Below, one piece after another: positions 18,066 to 25,871 of a stretch of 64,000 nt of DNA (position 1 is the first letter of the stretch; each line of letters starts with the position of its first letter). The notes under the pieces are model-generated. The model was not told the origin of the DNA and searched no databases. It saw only the letters and a program-made list of their open reading frames with translations. A program made the translations under genes and the position numbers. Origin of the DNA: DATHBD01 sp035296325 (GTDB taxonomy: Bacteria > Actinomycetota > Actinomycetes > Mycobacteriales > Micromonosporaceae); contig DATHBD010000070.1 in NCBI GenBank assembly GCA_035296325.1, positions 225,914 to 289,913 on the forward strand, in the 5' to 3' direction.

Positions 18066-18275
18066 CTAGCCGGTGATCTCGATGTCGATGATGTTGTCGT
18101 AGTCGAATTCGGCGACGCGTGGAACGCCGCTCTCGTCGGTGTAGTGCAGGTCGACGCGACCGCGGCGGAATGCCGACCAGTTCGCGCGCAGGAGCAGAAC
18201 CTCTGGTCGGTCGCCTGCTGCCAACGGGTCGATCACCTGGATGCCGTCGAACATGCGGATCACAGCCCGGCTCAT
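18066..18275 (-). CDS. small unknown protein, 69 aa
   Basis: MSRAVIRMFDGIQVIDPLAA ... EFDYDNIIDIEITG is a small beta-rich protein. It is the last gene of the 18959-18066 run and is coupled by ATGA to the upstream gene. Confidence 0.55.
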   Translation of the reverse strand: MSRAVIRMFDGIQVIDPLAAGDRPEVLLLRANWSAFRRGRVDLHYTDESGVPRVAEFDYDNIIDIEITG

Positions 18276-18487
18276 CCGGCCGCCTCGGAACTCGCATCGG
18301 TCAGTGGCTCGCGTGACAACACCCCGGGCCATGTGTGGTGGACCTCGTAGCCGTAGCCAATGTCGGCCCACCAATAGTCGCCGTCGCGGTGCCACCGAAC
18401 GTTCAGACGATCCCGCACGTGCGTCACCTCGGGGCCCGGCTCGACGTGGGTCAACAGGTGCTGCTGCGGCCGGGTGAAGTCGCTCAT
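18272..18487 (-). CDS. small unknown protein, 71 aa
   Basis: The sequence is rich in His, Trp and Tyr (GDYWWADIGYGYEVHHTWPG). It has ATGA coupling with both neighbours. Nothing diagnostic is seen. Confidence 0.5.
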   Translation of the reverse strand: MSDFTRPQQHLLTHVEPGPEVTHVRDRLNVRWHRDGDYWWADIGYGYEVHHTWPGVLSREPLTDASSEAAG

Positions 18488-18744
18488 CGCGGGTCCCCGA
18501 TCAGCGACGCGATCGCCTCATCGGCGGTCCGGAACGGGCCCGTCCTGGCCTGCAACAACCACTCCTCCGTATCCTCGCGGCTCCGCAAATCGGCCGCCCG
18601 CATCGCCGAGCTACCAAGTGACGGATAGGCGAACCACCTGTCCGTGGCGGACCAGGCGCACACGTCGTACTTGTCGCCGGTCTGGACGGAGAGCATGTAC
18701 TCGGTGACCCGCCGCACCCGCGAGTCCTCGTTGTACGCGGTCAT
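18484..18744 (-). CDS. small unknown protein, paralogue of 16844-17116
   Basis: This 86-residue protein shares the C-terminal TGPFxxADEAIxxxxG signature with its paralogue 1.4 kb away and is encoded in the same ATGA-coupled style. The pair is a local duplication. Function is unknown. Confidence 0.6.
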   Translation of the reverse strand: MTAYNEDSRVRRVTEYMLSVQTGDKYDVCAWSATDRWFAYPSLGSSAMRAADLRSREDTEEWLLQARTGPFRTADEAIASLIGDPR

Positions 18745-18959
18745 CGCGCCACCGCCGTAGCGTCCGGCGCCACCGATTCCGCGACAGCGCGGACCGCGAC
18801 CGCGTCGCCCGTCGCCCACACGCGAACCTCGTGGCCCGAGGGCCAGTCCAACGCGAGGCAGTCGGCGACCGCCTGCGCGGGCAGGTCGGCGAAGCTCCGG
18901 TCCACCCCGGAGAGCATCGTCCTGCCATCGGGGCTCAACACTTCGAATCGAACAGCCAT
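18741..18959 (-). CDS. small unknown protein, 72 aa
   Basis: This is the first gene of its run, with GAGAAGGAG upstream inside a CAATCAACGAGAAGGAG start-associated sequence. The product (FEVLSPDGRTMLSGVDRSFA...) looks alpha/beta. Function is unknown. Confidence 0.55.
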   Translation of the reverse strand: MAVRFEVLSPDGRTMLSGVDRSFADLPAQAVADCLALDWPSGHEVRVWATGDAVAVRAVAESVAPDATAVAR

Positions 18960-19041
18960 GACACTCCTTCTCGTTGATTGATCTGACCGGTCGGTCACCG
19001 CGACGCCCGCCGCACGCGGGCGCCACAGAAACAGGCCGGGC

Positions 19042-21303
19042 TCAGGCCGCCACGTCCTCCGGCGGGAACACCGACGGGACCACAATCTCGGCGCGTGCCT
19101 CGCCCTTCGGCGTGAGGCGGTAGTTCACCCACGCGCCACCCCGCTTGTCCCGGGTCAGCAGGCCTGCGTCGGCGAGCTGCTCCGGCACTCGCGTGGACAA
19201 CGTCGTCTGGTGCGGAACACCACCGTGCTCAGCCCACACCCGGTGCGCCGCAATGTCCGCCGACGAGCAACCCGGACGGCGCGCTACTACCGCCAGCAAC
19301 ACATCGGCGGTAGTCACGCCGGACGTGCCCGGCCGCGGAGCCGGGGGAACCTGAACATGAACCGGGACCGCAGCCGGGCCGGTCAGCGGCACCACAACGT
19401 CCGGGACGAACTCCGGCTCACGCTGCTCCTTGCAGAGCTTCACGACGTCCGCGATCTCCTTCGCGTCCACCCAGGCTCCCTGAACGCGGGTCGGCTTCGA
19501 CGCGCCCATCGGCAGGAACAGGGCGTCGCCCTTGCCGATCAACTTCTCGGCGCCCGGCTGGTCCAGGATGACCCGCGAGTCAGTCAGCGACGACGTGGCA
19601 AACGCCAACCGGGACGGCACGTTCGCCTTGATCAGTCCGGTGACCACGTCCACAGAGGGCCGCTGGGTGGCCAGCACCAAGTGGATGCCGGACGCCCGCG
19701 AGAGCTGCGTGATGCGAACCACTGAGTCCTCGACGTCGCGGGGCGCGACCATCATCAGGTCGGCCAGTTCGTCAACCACAACGAGCAGGTACGGGTACGG
19801 GCGGATAACCCTGTCACTGCCGAGGGGCGCCTTGATCTGCCCGGCGCGGACCTTCGCGTTGTACTCGTCGATGTTGCGGACGCCGGCTGCGGCCATGTCG
19901 TCGTAGCGCATGTCCATCTCGCGGACAACCCAGTCGAGGGCGTCGGCGGCCCTCTTCGGGTTGGTGACGATCGGGGTGATGAGGTGCGGGATGCCCTCGT
20001 ACCCGGTGAACTCGACGCGCTTCGTGTCGACGAGGATCAGCCGCACCTCGTCCGGTGTGGCCCGGGTCAGGATCGAGCAGAGCAGCGTGTTGAGGCAGCT
20101 CGACTTGCCCGCACCGGTCGCGCCGGCGATCAGGATGTGCGGCGCCTTGGCCAGGTTTGCCACGACGTACCCGCCCTCGATGTCCTTGCCGAGGCCGACG
20201 AGGAGCGGGTGGTGGTCCGCCTGGGCGGCGGCGGACCGCAGCACATCACCGAGCGCAACGTTCTCTCTGTCGATGTTGGGGATCTCTATGCCGATGGCAC
20301 TCTTCCCCGGGATCGGGTCGAGGATGCGGACGTCGCCGCTCTTTACTGCGTAGGCAATGTTGCGGGCGAGCTTTGTCACCCGTTCGACCTTGACGCCTCG
20401 CCCGACCTCCACCTCGTATCGAGTGAGGGTGGGTCCACGGGTGAAGCCGGTGACGTCGGCGTCGACCTTGAACTCGTCGAACACGCCACGAAGCGCGGCA
20501 ATGACGACGTCGTTGGCTTTGCTGCGGGTCTTCGGGGGTTCCCCGGCGCCGAGCATGTCGATGGATGGGAGCTGGTAGGTGCAGTGCTCGTCGCGCTTCA
20601 CTCGCACGGGGGCAGGCTCAACCTCGGCAACCGGCAGCTCAACCTCAGTGGGTTTGCGGTCGTTGGTGCGGTGCCGGTCCCGCTCTTCTGAGAGGTGCGC
20701 CCAGTGGCGGCGGGTCACGATGCCGGCGAGGGCGAACCCGAGCAGGACGACGAACAACGCGCCGGCCGATCCGAGCACCGAGCCGGGGTTGACGCCAACG
20801 ACACCGGCGACGAAGGTCCACCCGCCGAACGCCACCGCGGCGGCGGCGACCTGGCGGGCCGTGTCCCGCGCCCGCTTGCCGTCCTTGCGGACCGCGAACT
20901 CTTCGACCTTGCCGTTGCGGATGGCCTGGCTGCGGAGACGCAGGTACGTGGCGCAGTACGCAGCCGGCGCGGCGAGCGCCACGACCAGGATGCCGAGAGC
21001 GACGGCGCCGAGCCGGTTGTTGCCTGCCAGGTTCAGCCCGAACACGAACAGCACGGCGGCGACCACAGCGGATGGGCGGTGCGTGCGAGTCTCGGCCGAC
21101 GCGTGACGGGCCTTGATTGATGCCGCGTGCCCGACGCTCCTGGCCTTTGCCTTCGCCGCCGCCTTGGCCTTCGCCTTGGCGTCGTCGGCTGCGCGGCGCA
21201 TGGGCGCGGTCGCCCACTGCATCAGCGTCGGGGGCCGAGGCTTCTCTGGGCGCGGGGGCGCGGCTGGCGCCTTGGGCCAGTTCGACGCGTCGGGCTGAGT
21301 CAC
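19042..21303 (-). CDS. FtsK/SpoIIIE-type DNA translocase
   Basis: This 753-residue hexameric-type DNA pump would be membrane-bound. The N-terminal part is basic, followed by hydrophobic segments around residues 78-125 and 155-190. Walker A is AGATGAGKSS (about 396) and Walker B is LLVVVDELADL (about 509), followed by SRASGIHLVLATQRP. The C-terminal 90 residues form a winged helix (AEHGGVPHQTTLSTRVPEQL), like the DNA-reading gamma domain. In actinobacterial elements FtsK-like proteins move double-stranded DNA between cells. Beside VirB4-like genes it could instead act as the coupling protein. The length is close to chromosomal FtsK of actinobacteria, though smaller than most. Confidence 0.92.
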   Translation of the reverse strand: MTQPDASNWPKAPAAPPRPEKPRPPTLMQWATAPMRRAADDAKAKAKAAAKAKARSVGHAASIKARHASAETRTHRPSAVVAAVLFVFGLNLAGNNRLGAVALGILVVALAAPAAYCATYLRLRSQAIRNGKVEEFAVRKDGKRARDTARQVAAAAVAFGGWTFVAGVVGVNPGSVLGSAGALFVVLLGFALAGIVTRRHWAHLSEERDRHRTNDRKPTEVELPVAEVEPAPVRVKRDEHCTYQLPSIDMLGAGEPPKTRSKANDVVIAALRGVFDEFKVDADVTGFTRGPTLTRYEVEVGRGVKVERVTKLARNIAYAVKSGDVRILDPIPGKSAIGIEIPNIDRENVALGDVLRSAAAQADHHPLLVGLGKDIEGGYVVANLAKAPHILIAGATGAGKSSCLNTLLCSILTRATPDEVRLILVDTKRVEFTGYEGIPHLITPIVTNPKRAADALDWVVREMDMRYDDMAAAGVRNIDEYNAKVRAGQIKAPLGSDRVIRPYPYLLVVVDELADLMMVAPRDVEDSVVRITQLSRASGIHLVLATQRPSVDVVTGLIKANVPSRLAFATSSLTDSRVILDQPGAEKLIGKGDALFLPMGASKPTRVQGAWVDAKEIADVVKLCKEQREPEFVPDVVVPLTGPAAVPVHVQVPPAPRPGTSGVTTADVLLAVVARRPGCSSADIAAHRVWAEHGGVPHQTTLSTRVPEQLADAGLLTRDKRGGAWVNYRLTPKGEARAEIVVPSVFPPEDVAA

Positions 21304-21310
21304 GGTGTCC

Positions 21311-21760
21311 TCAGTTCAAAAGGTGGGCGACGGCGACCCCGAGCAGGGTCAACAGGGACAGGGCAAGGGCCGCGCCGGCTCGCGGCTTCGAGTCGACGGC
21401 GGCGTTGACGATCAGCGCGGCCAGCGCGGCGCACGCGAACTGGAACGCGCCGACCGCGAGGAGCCAGCACCACACGGCGGCGTTGCCAGCGGCACCGGGC
21501 GCGGGGACGATGCCGGCTCCGACCTCGCGGAGGGTGGCCGGGCGGAGCGTCGCGCGGCCCGTGCTGTCGCTGACGGCCGCCGCCGTTTCAGTCACGTGGC
21601 GTGACGTTGAGATGGTGGCCCGCAAGTCTTGCCACAGTCCGCGTGCATGTGTTATCGCGCGTGTATACGCGGAGCCGCGATCTTGCGCACGCTCAGCGGG
21701 TGGGGCCTCGTCGTGCATGCCTGCACGCATGCATGGCTCCGTCTGCTCACTGACAGTCAT
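21311..21760 (-). CDS. membrane protein upstream of translocase
   Basis: This 149-residue protein has an acidic/Arg-rich N-terminal half and two TM helices (AAVWCWLLAVGAFQFACAAL and ALALSLLTLLGVAVAHLL). It is encoded 7 bp before the FtsK gene. It is probably an accessory of DNA transfer by position. No family is recognised. Confidence 0.6.
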   Translation of the reverse strand: MTVSEQTEPCMRAGMHDEAPPAERAQDRGSAYTRAITHARGLWQDLRATISTSRHVTETAAAVSDSTGRATLRPATLREVGAGIVPAPGAAGNAAVWCWLLAVGAFQFACAALAALIVNAAVDSKPRAGAALALSLLTLLGVAVAHLLN

Positions 21761-22041
21761 GACGATCCCTTCGCGTTGCGCTTGTTGAGGTCGATCGCGA
21801 CCTGCATAAGGTCCGACCATGAGAGGCGCCGCAGAGCGCACTTCAGCTCCGCCGAGATCCACGCCGCCAGTTGCCACCGCTCCTGCGTTTCGCTCTCCGC
21901 CTCGGCGATCCGCTTCTCGTGGAACCTGCGGCGATCCGCCGCATCTTCGGCCGCCTTGCGGGTGGGACTCCACACCCTGCGGGGGCGCAGCCCGACCTCC
22001 TCACGATCGAGCTGCGCCACGTTCGCGTTTTGGCTGGTCAT
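21757..22041 (-). CDS. small soluble coiled-coil protein
   Basis: This 94-residue protein is highly charged and helical (FHEKRIAEAESETQERWQLA), with ATGA overlaps on both sides. It lies inside the transfer operon. Function is unknown. Confidence 0.55.
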   Translation of the reverse strand: MTSQNANVAQLDREEVGLRPRRVWSPTRKAAEDAADRRRFHEKRIAEAESETQERWQLAAWISAELKCALRRLSWSDLMQVAIDLNKRNAKGSS

Positions 22042-22523
22042 CGCCCACCCCGTGCCCCAGCGCGCTGCGCCAGCGGGTTGAGCGACGTCTTCTTGATCGC
22101 CTTCTGTGCGACCACGACCGCCAACGCGATGGCGATCAGGGCGAGCGCAGTCAAGGAGCCCTCGCCGAGCCACTCGCCGGCCTTCTCCGACGTGACCCGG
22201 TTGATGTTGTCGCCCCACTTGTCGAGCTGATCCGAGAGTTTGCCGTTCACTCCGAGGCCGATCGACGGCAACAGGATCATGAAATACACGGCGGGCCGGT
22301 TCGGGATGCCGTCACGCAAGACGTCGATCACGATGATGGCCGTGCCGACCACGAACAGCAGGGGTGGCGCCCAGTCGGGGAGCATCCCAACTGCGCCTCC
22401 GACGAACGCGCCGATCCAGGTGGCGATGGCGGCCCATCCGCCGATGAATCCGAGACCAAGGGAAACCCAGGTCAGCGCACCGTCGACCTTGGCTTCGCCC
22501 TCTGCGGGGGGTGTTCCAGACAT
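22038..22523 (-). CDS. polytopic membrane protein of transfer operon
   Basis: This 161-residue protein has about four TM helices (residues 18-42, 50-68, 78-92, 128-142). AAGGAG lies upstream of ATG 22523. Position suggests a component or regulator of the mating apparatus. The sequence itself is not diagnostic. Confidence 0.6.
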   Translation of the reverse strand: MSGTPPAEGEAKVDGALTWVSLGLGFIGGWAAIATWIGAFVGGAVGMLPDWAPPLLFVVGTAIIVIDVLRDGIPNRPAVYFMILLPSIGLGVNGKLSDQLDKWGDNINRVTSEKAGEWLGEGSLTALALIAIALAVVVAQKAIKKTSLNPLAQRAGARGGR

Positions 22524-22548
22524 GGTTCCTTCTCCTTCGGTTGGAGTG

Positions 22549-22764
22549 CTATGCCGCGCGCTGGAGCGGCGCGGGCGCGGGCTTGACGTGGGCGGTGTCG
22601 TACACGAGTCGGTCGGTGAGTTGGCTGGTCATCTCGGGGGTGAGCGTCACGTCGAGGCGGACGCTCTTCGTGGTGATGCCGAGGGCCAAGGACCCGTCCG
22701 TCAGGACGTGGGCCTGCATCGCGGTGGCCGGTTCAGTGATGTGGTCGGGACGGTCGGGGCTCAT
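22549..22764 (-). CDS. small unknown protein, 71 aa
   Basis: This is a soluble, beta-rich protein (ATAMQAHVLTDGSLALGITT). GGAAGGA lies upstream of the start. It sits in the transfer operon between DUF2637 and the membrane proteins. Confidence 0.5.
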   Translation of the reverse strand: MSPDRPDHITEPATAMQAHVLTDGSLALGITTKSVRLDVTLTPEMTSQLTDRLVYDTAHVKPAPAPLQRAA

Positions 22765-22791
22765 GCGGTGTCCTTCCGTGGACGTCGGGGG

Positions 22792-22995
22792 TCAGGGCTG
22801 GGTGGGCTGGACGAAGCCGACGTACACCGGCCTCGCATTGGTGGGTGCTTCGTACAGGTGACCGGCGGTGTTCGGCAGGCCGTTGATGAGGAGCTGCGCG
22901 GCTGCCTTAGCGGCCGACACGTCCTCCGCGCGGATGGGCGCGACGAGCGTCAAGTCCGGGCCGTCGAACACGTCGAGGGCGAATGCGTGGGTCAT
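22792..22995 (-). CDS. small unknown protein, 67 aa
   Basis: MTHAFALDVFDGPDLTLVAP ... AKAAAQLLING is a small alpha/beta protein coupled to the DUF2637 gene by ATGA. Function is unknown. Confidence 0.5.
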   Translation of the reverse strand: MTHAFALDVFDGPDLTLVAPIRAEDVSAAKAAAQLLINGLPNTAGHLYEAPTNARPVYVGFVQPTQP

Positions 22996-24071
22996 GGGGT
23001 GGCTCCAGTGGGGGTCAGGTTGTGGTCGTGGCCGTTGGTCTGCGCCGGCAAAGTTGCCGCCTTGATGACCGTGCGGATGGTCCGCTCGGACAGCCGAGTC
23101 GAGGCGGCAATTGCCGCCTGCGTCGCCGCCGGGTTCGCCTCGATTGCCGCCAGTACGGCGGCCACCGTTTCCCGCTTCACGCCCTCGACAAGCGGCAGGT
23201 TGGCGGGGAGCTCCGACGTGCGGGGCGCCCTCTTTGCCGGTGCGGATTTCCGGTTGGCGATGCGCTGGCTGCCAGCGGCTTCCGCTTCAACGCGCGCCCG
23301 GATTTCCTCCCGCATTTCCGCCTCGGCGAGTGCCTCCTTGGCGGTGCGGAGTTCGTCGGCCCGCAGGTCAAGAGCGGTTTGCCGCTCCGAGATTGCCGCC
23401 TCGGCTTCCTCAAGAGTCGCCGCGCGCTCCTCCAGCAGCAGGCGCAACTCCGCCACCTCGGCCAGCGCGTTTGCCGCCCGCTCTGCCGCTTCGTCGCGTT
23501 CGGCGTTTGCCGCTCCGACCTGCGCCGTTGCCGCTTCCTTTGCCGCCTCAGCGGCGGCAATTTCCGCCTCCGCCTGGGCCACAATTGCCGCCTGCTCCGC
23601 GCGCCGCCGAGCGTCCTCCGCGGCGGCCTCAGCCTTGGCGTTCGACATCTTCCGGCCGAGGTCGAGGTCCGACGTCACCATCTTGATCAGCGCCAGCACC
23701 GCCAACGCCGGCAGCGCCGCGAGGAACTTCGCCGACACGCTCGCCCCGGAACCGACCGCGGCGAGCTGGGCGGCGAGGGACAACACCGCACCGCCCAGCG
23801 TCACCGCTGCGGCCATCCGGTATTTCGCCCGGTACTTCATTCGCCGACGCAGCGACAGCAGCCCAGCCAGTGCCAGCAGTTCGGGGATCATCGCGTTGGA
23901 CCAGCCGAACCATCCCTCGGTGCCGGCCGGCATTTCCCGCATGGTCCAGTCGTGCATGTGCGTGAACGCCGACGCGAGGCTCGCCACAGCGACCGCGAGC
24001 ACGATGACGATGTTGACGGCGTTCTCGACGTCGTCTGAGGTGAAGCGCCTCGGCGCCTGGTTGTCAGCCAC
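22992..24071 (-). CDS. DUF2637 (Spd-like) membrane protein with coiled coil and HTH tail
   Basis: This 359-residue protein starts at GTG 24071, overlapping the upstream stop by 8 bp. Residues 1-135 hold about four TM helices, including the MREMPAGTEGWFGWSNAMIP segment typical of DUF2637 proteins. These accompany transfer genes of Streptomyces plasmids and ICEs, where Spd proteins aid spread through mycelium. Residues 140-290 are a long Ala/Glu coiled coil. The last 60 residues look like a helix-turn-helix (ATQAAIAASTRLSERTIRTV). A membrane anchor joined to a DNA-binding end is notable. Confidence 0.75.
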   Translation of the reverse strand: MADNQAPRRFTSDDVENAVNIVIVLAVAVASLASAFTHMHDWTMREMPAGTEGWFGWSNAMIPELLALAGLLSLRRRMKYRAKYRMAAAVTLGGAVLSLAAQLAAVGSGASVSAKFLAALPALAVLALIKMVTSDLDLGRKMSNAKAEAAAEDARRRAEQAAIVAQAEAEIAAAEAAKEAATAQVGAANAERDEAAERAANALAEVAELRLLLEERAATLEEAEAAISERQTALDLRADELRTAKEALAEAEMREEIRARVEAEAAGSQRIANRKSAPAKRAPRTSELPANLPLVEGVKRETVAAVLAAIEANPAATQAAIAASTRLSERTIRTVIKAATLPAQTNGHDHNLTPTGATP

Positions 24072-25239
24072 CGAGTGCCGCCCCGTGGTCGCGCATGAAC
24101 TGGACCGGGTCAACCGCGCCCGCGCTGGAGGTGTCGCCGCGGAGGTGAACCTCGAAGTGCAGGTGCACCCCGCTCGAGTGGCCCGACGTGCCGGCCAAGC
24201 CGATCTGCTGCCCGGCCGCGACCTTCTGGCCGACGTTCACGTCGGGCTGGCGGACCATGTGGCAGTAGCGGGTCACGATGTTGTCGGCGTGGGCGATGTC
24301 TACGTACCAGCCGCAGCCGCGGACCAGCGTGGGATGGCCGTCGCGGTCGCAGCCCCACTCGCCACCCGAACCGGCATGCACGGCGTTGCACCGCATGCGG
24401 ATCACCGAACCGGCGCTGGCCGCCTTGATCGGGGTGCTGCGGCTGACCATGAGGTCCACGCCCTGATGGGTGGGGCGGCTCGCGGTGCGGAACCCGGAGC
24501 CGGGCTTCGCAACCACCGGGCGGACCCAGCCGCCGGCGGTCACCACGTCCGGCTCGGCGCACACGCCGGCCACCGGTGCCGCGGCGGCGACCTTGTCCGC
24601 CCCGCCCGTGATCGCACCGACCAGAGCCGCCGCGGCTGATTCGTGCTTGGCGTAGGCGCCCGGGAAGGCGGACCGCTGGACCCTCTGCGCGGCCAACGTC
24701 ACGGGCAGCCCCTGCCAGTTCGAGACCTTGAGCAGCGCGTCGAAGAACTTCTTCGCGCTGACGGAGGGCGTCATCAGCTCGCTCACGGTGCCCCAGCCGC
24801 CGTCGCCTTCTACCGGGCGCTGCTGGAACAGTCCGACCGAGTCGTGGTCGTGCCCGACCGCCTCGTGCGGGATCGCCAGGCTGAGGCGCCTGACCTCCGG
24901 ATATGCCGCGTTGTCGTTGGCGTAGTTCTTCAACGTCGACTCCTGCATGGCGGTGGCCACCGCCACCACCCACCCGCGGGGCGGGACGCCCATGGACTGA
25001 CCGGCCTGGACGATGGCGGTCGCGTTGCGGACCTGCGCGTCGGTGAAGCCCTTCACCGGGGACGCCGGCGCCGGCGCGGACACGACCGGTTCCGGCGCGC
25101 CGCAGCCCGCGGCCTGCGCCGCCGGGGGCACAACCCCGAACGCTGACATCAGCGACACGGTGGCTGTCCCGCCGACGCACAGCAGGGTTGCTGAGCCGGT
25201 CAGGCACACGGCGAGGGCGATCACCCGTGCCCGCTTCAT
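24064..25239 (-). CDS. T4SS-type peptidoglycan hydrolase: lysozyme-like + M23 domain
   Basis: This 391-residue secreted protein has a signal or TM segment at residues 5-30. Residues 60-200 are lysozyme/transglycosylase-like, with AVATAMQESTLKNY carrying the catalytic Glu and SVGLFQQRP. Residues 235-385 form an M23 (LytM) peptidase with HQGVDLM, IAHADNIVTRYCHM and HLHFEVH zinc-ligand motifs. It would open the cell wall for the mating channel, the VirB1-like role. ATG 25239 overlaps the upstream stop in ATGA. Confidence 0.88.
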   Translation of the reverse strand: MKRARVIALAVCLTGSATLLCVGGTATVSLMSAFGVVPPAAQAAGCGAPEPVVSAPAPASPVKGFTDAQVRNATAIVQAGQSMGVPPRGWVVAVATAMQESTLKNYANDNAAYPEVRRLSLAIPHEAVGHDHDSVGLFQQRPVEGDGGWGTVSELMTPSVSAKKFFDALLKVSNWQGLPVTLAAQRVQRSAFPGAYAKHESAAAALVGAITGGADKVAAAAPVAGVCAEPDVVTAGGWVRPVVAKPGSGFRTASRPTHQGVDLMVSRSTPIKAASAGSVIRMRCNAVHAGSGGEWGCDRDGHPTLVRGCGWYVDIAHADNIVTRYCHMVRQPDVNVGQKVAAGQQIGLAGTSGHSSGVHLHFEVHLRGDTSSAGAVDPVQFMRDHGAALGG

Positions 25240-25871
25240 TGCCGGCTCCGGGACAAGTCGGACACCAGCCACTGACCGGACGAGCCGTTCAACGTGACCG
25301 TGATCGTGCCGCCCGTCGCGGCCGGCACCTCAACAACGAACAGCCGGTCGCCGCCCGAGTAGGCGCGGGTGGGCGTGCCTACACGGGTCACCCCGACGTC
25401 CTCGGGCTGCAGTTCGGCGAGGGTCGCCTGGTACTCGGCCGACACGAGCGGCATGAAGCTGTCACGCCATCCCTGGGGGCTCTGGTTCTGCGTGTTCAGG
25501 TACTTGGTCAGGAAGTTGAGCGCGGCTTCCTTCGGGTCGGTCTCGCCCGTAGTGATCACGGCCGGCTCGTCGCCCGTCTCCGATGACACCCCGTCGTCGC
25601 CGTGCTCCCCGTGCTCGTCGGTCACGACCGGCGTGGGCGCCGTCGTGGCCGGCGCAGGCCCGGCGGGCGGGGCGGCCGGTGTCACCACGATCGGCGCCGG
25701 CGCGGTGGTCGAGAGCGTCGTCGGGGCGGGCGCCGCCGGCTGCGGCGTGCCAACCACCGTGTCGTCGCCGCCGCCGAAGACCGACGAGCATGCGAAGACC
25801 ACGGCGACCACGGCGGCTGCGCCGAGGACCGACAGGTTGCGGCGGCTCAGGCTCAGGGTGGGGATCTTCAT
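25236..25871 (-). CDS. VirB8/TcpC-like transfer protein (tentative)
   Basis: This 211-residue protein has an N-terminal TM at 15-33. A Pro/Thr/Ala-rich linker spans to about 105. A C-terminal alpha/beta domain (PKEAALNFLTKYLNTQ ... RLFVVEVPAATGGTITVTLN) has the shape of NTF2-like VirB8/TcpC periplasmic domains. Position between VirB6-like and VirB1-like genes supports this. Sequence identity to VirB8 is not obvious. Confidence 0.6.
   Translation of the reverse strand: MKIPTLSLSRRNLSVLGAAAVVAVVFACSSVFGGGDDTVVGTPQPAAPAPTTLSTTAPAPIVVTPAAPPAGPAPATTAPTPVVTDEHGEHGDDGVSSETGDEPAVITTGETDPKEAALNFLTKYLNTQNQSPQGWRDSFMPLVSAEYQATLAELQPEDVGVTRVGTPTRAYSGGDRLFVVEVPAATGGTITVTLNGSSGQWLVSDLSRSRQ

Noticed and set aside
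22240..24639. 799-codon + strand frame opposite the DUF2637 and M23 genes
   Set aside because: It spans several well-supported reverse genes with coupled starts and has no recognisable domain.
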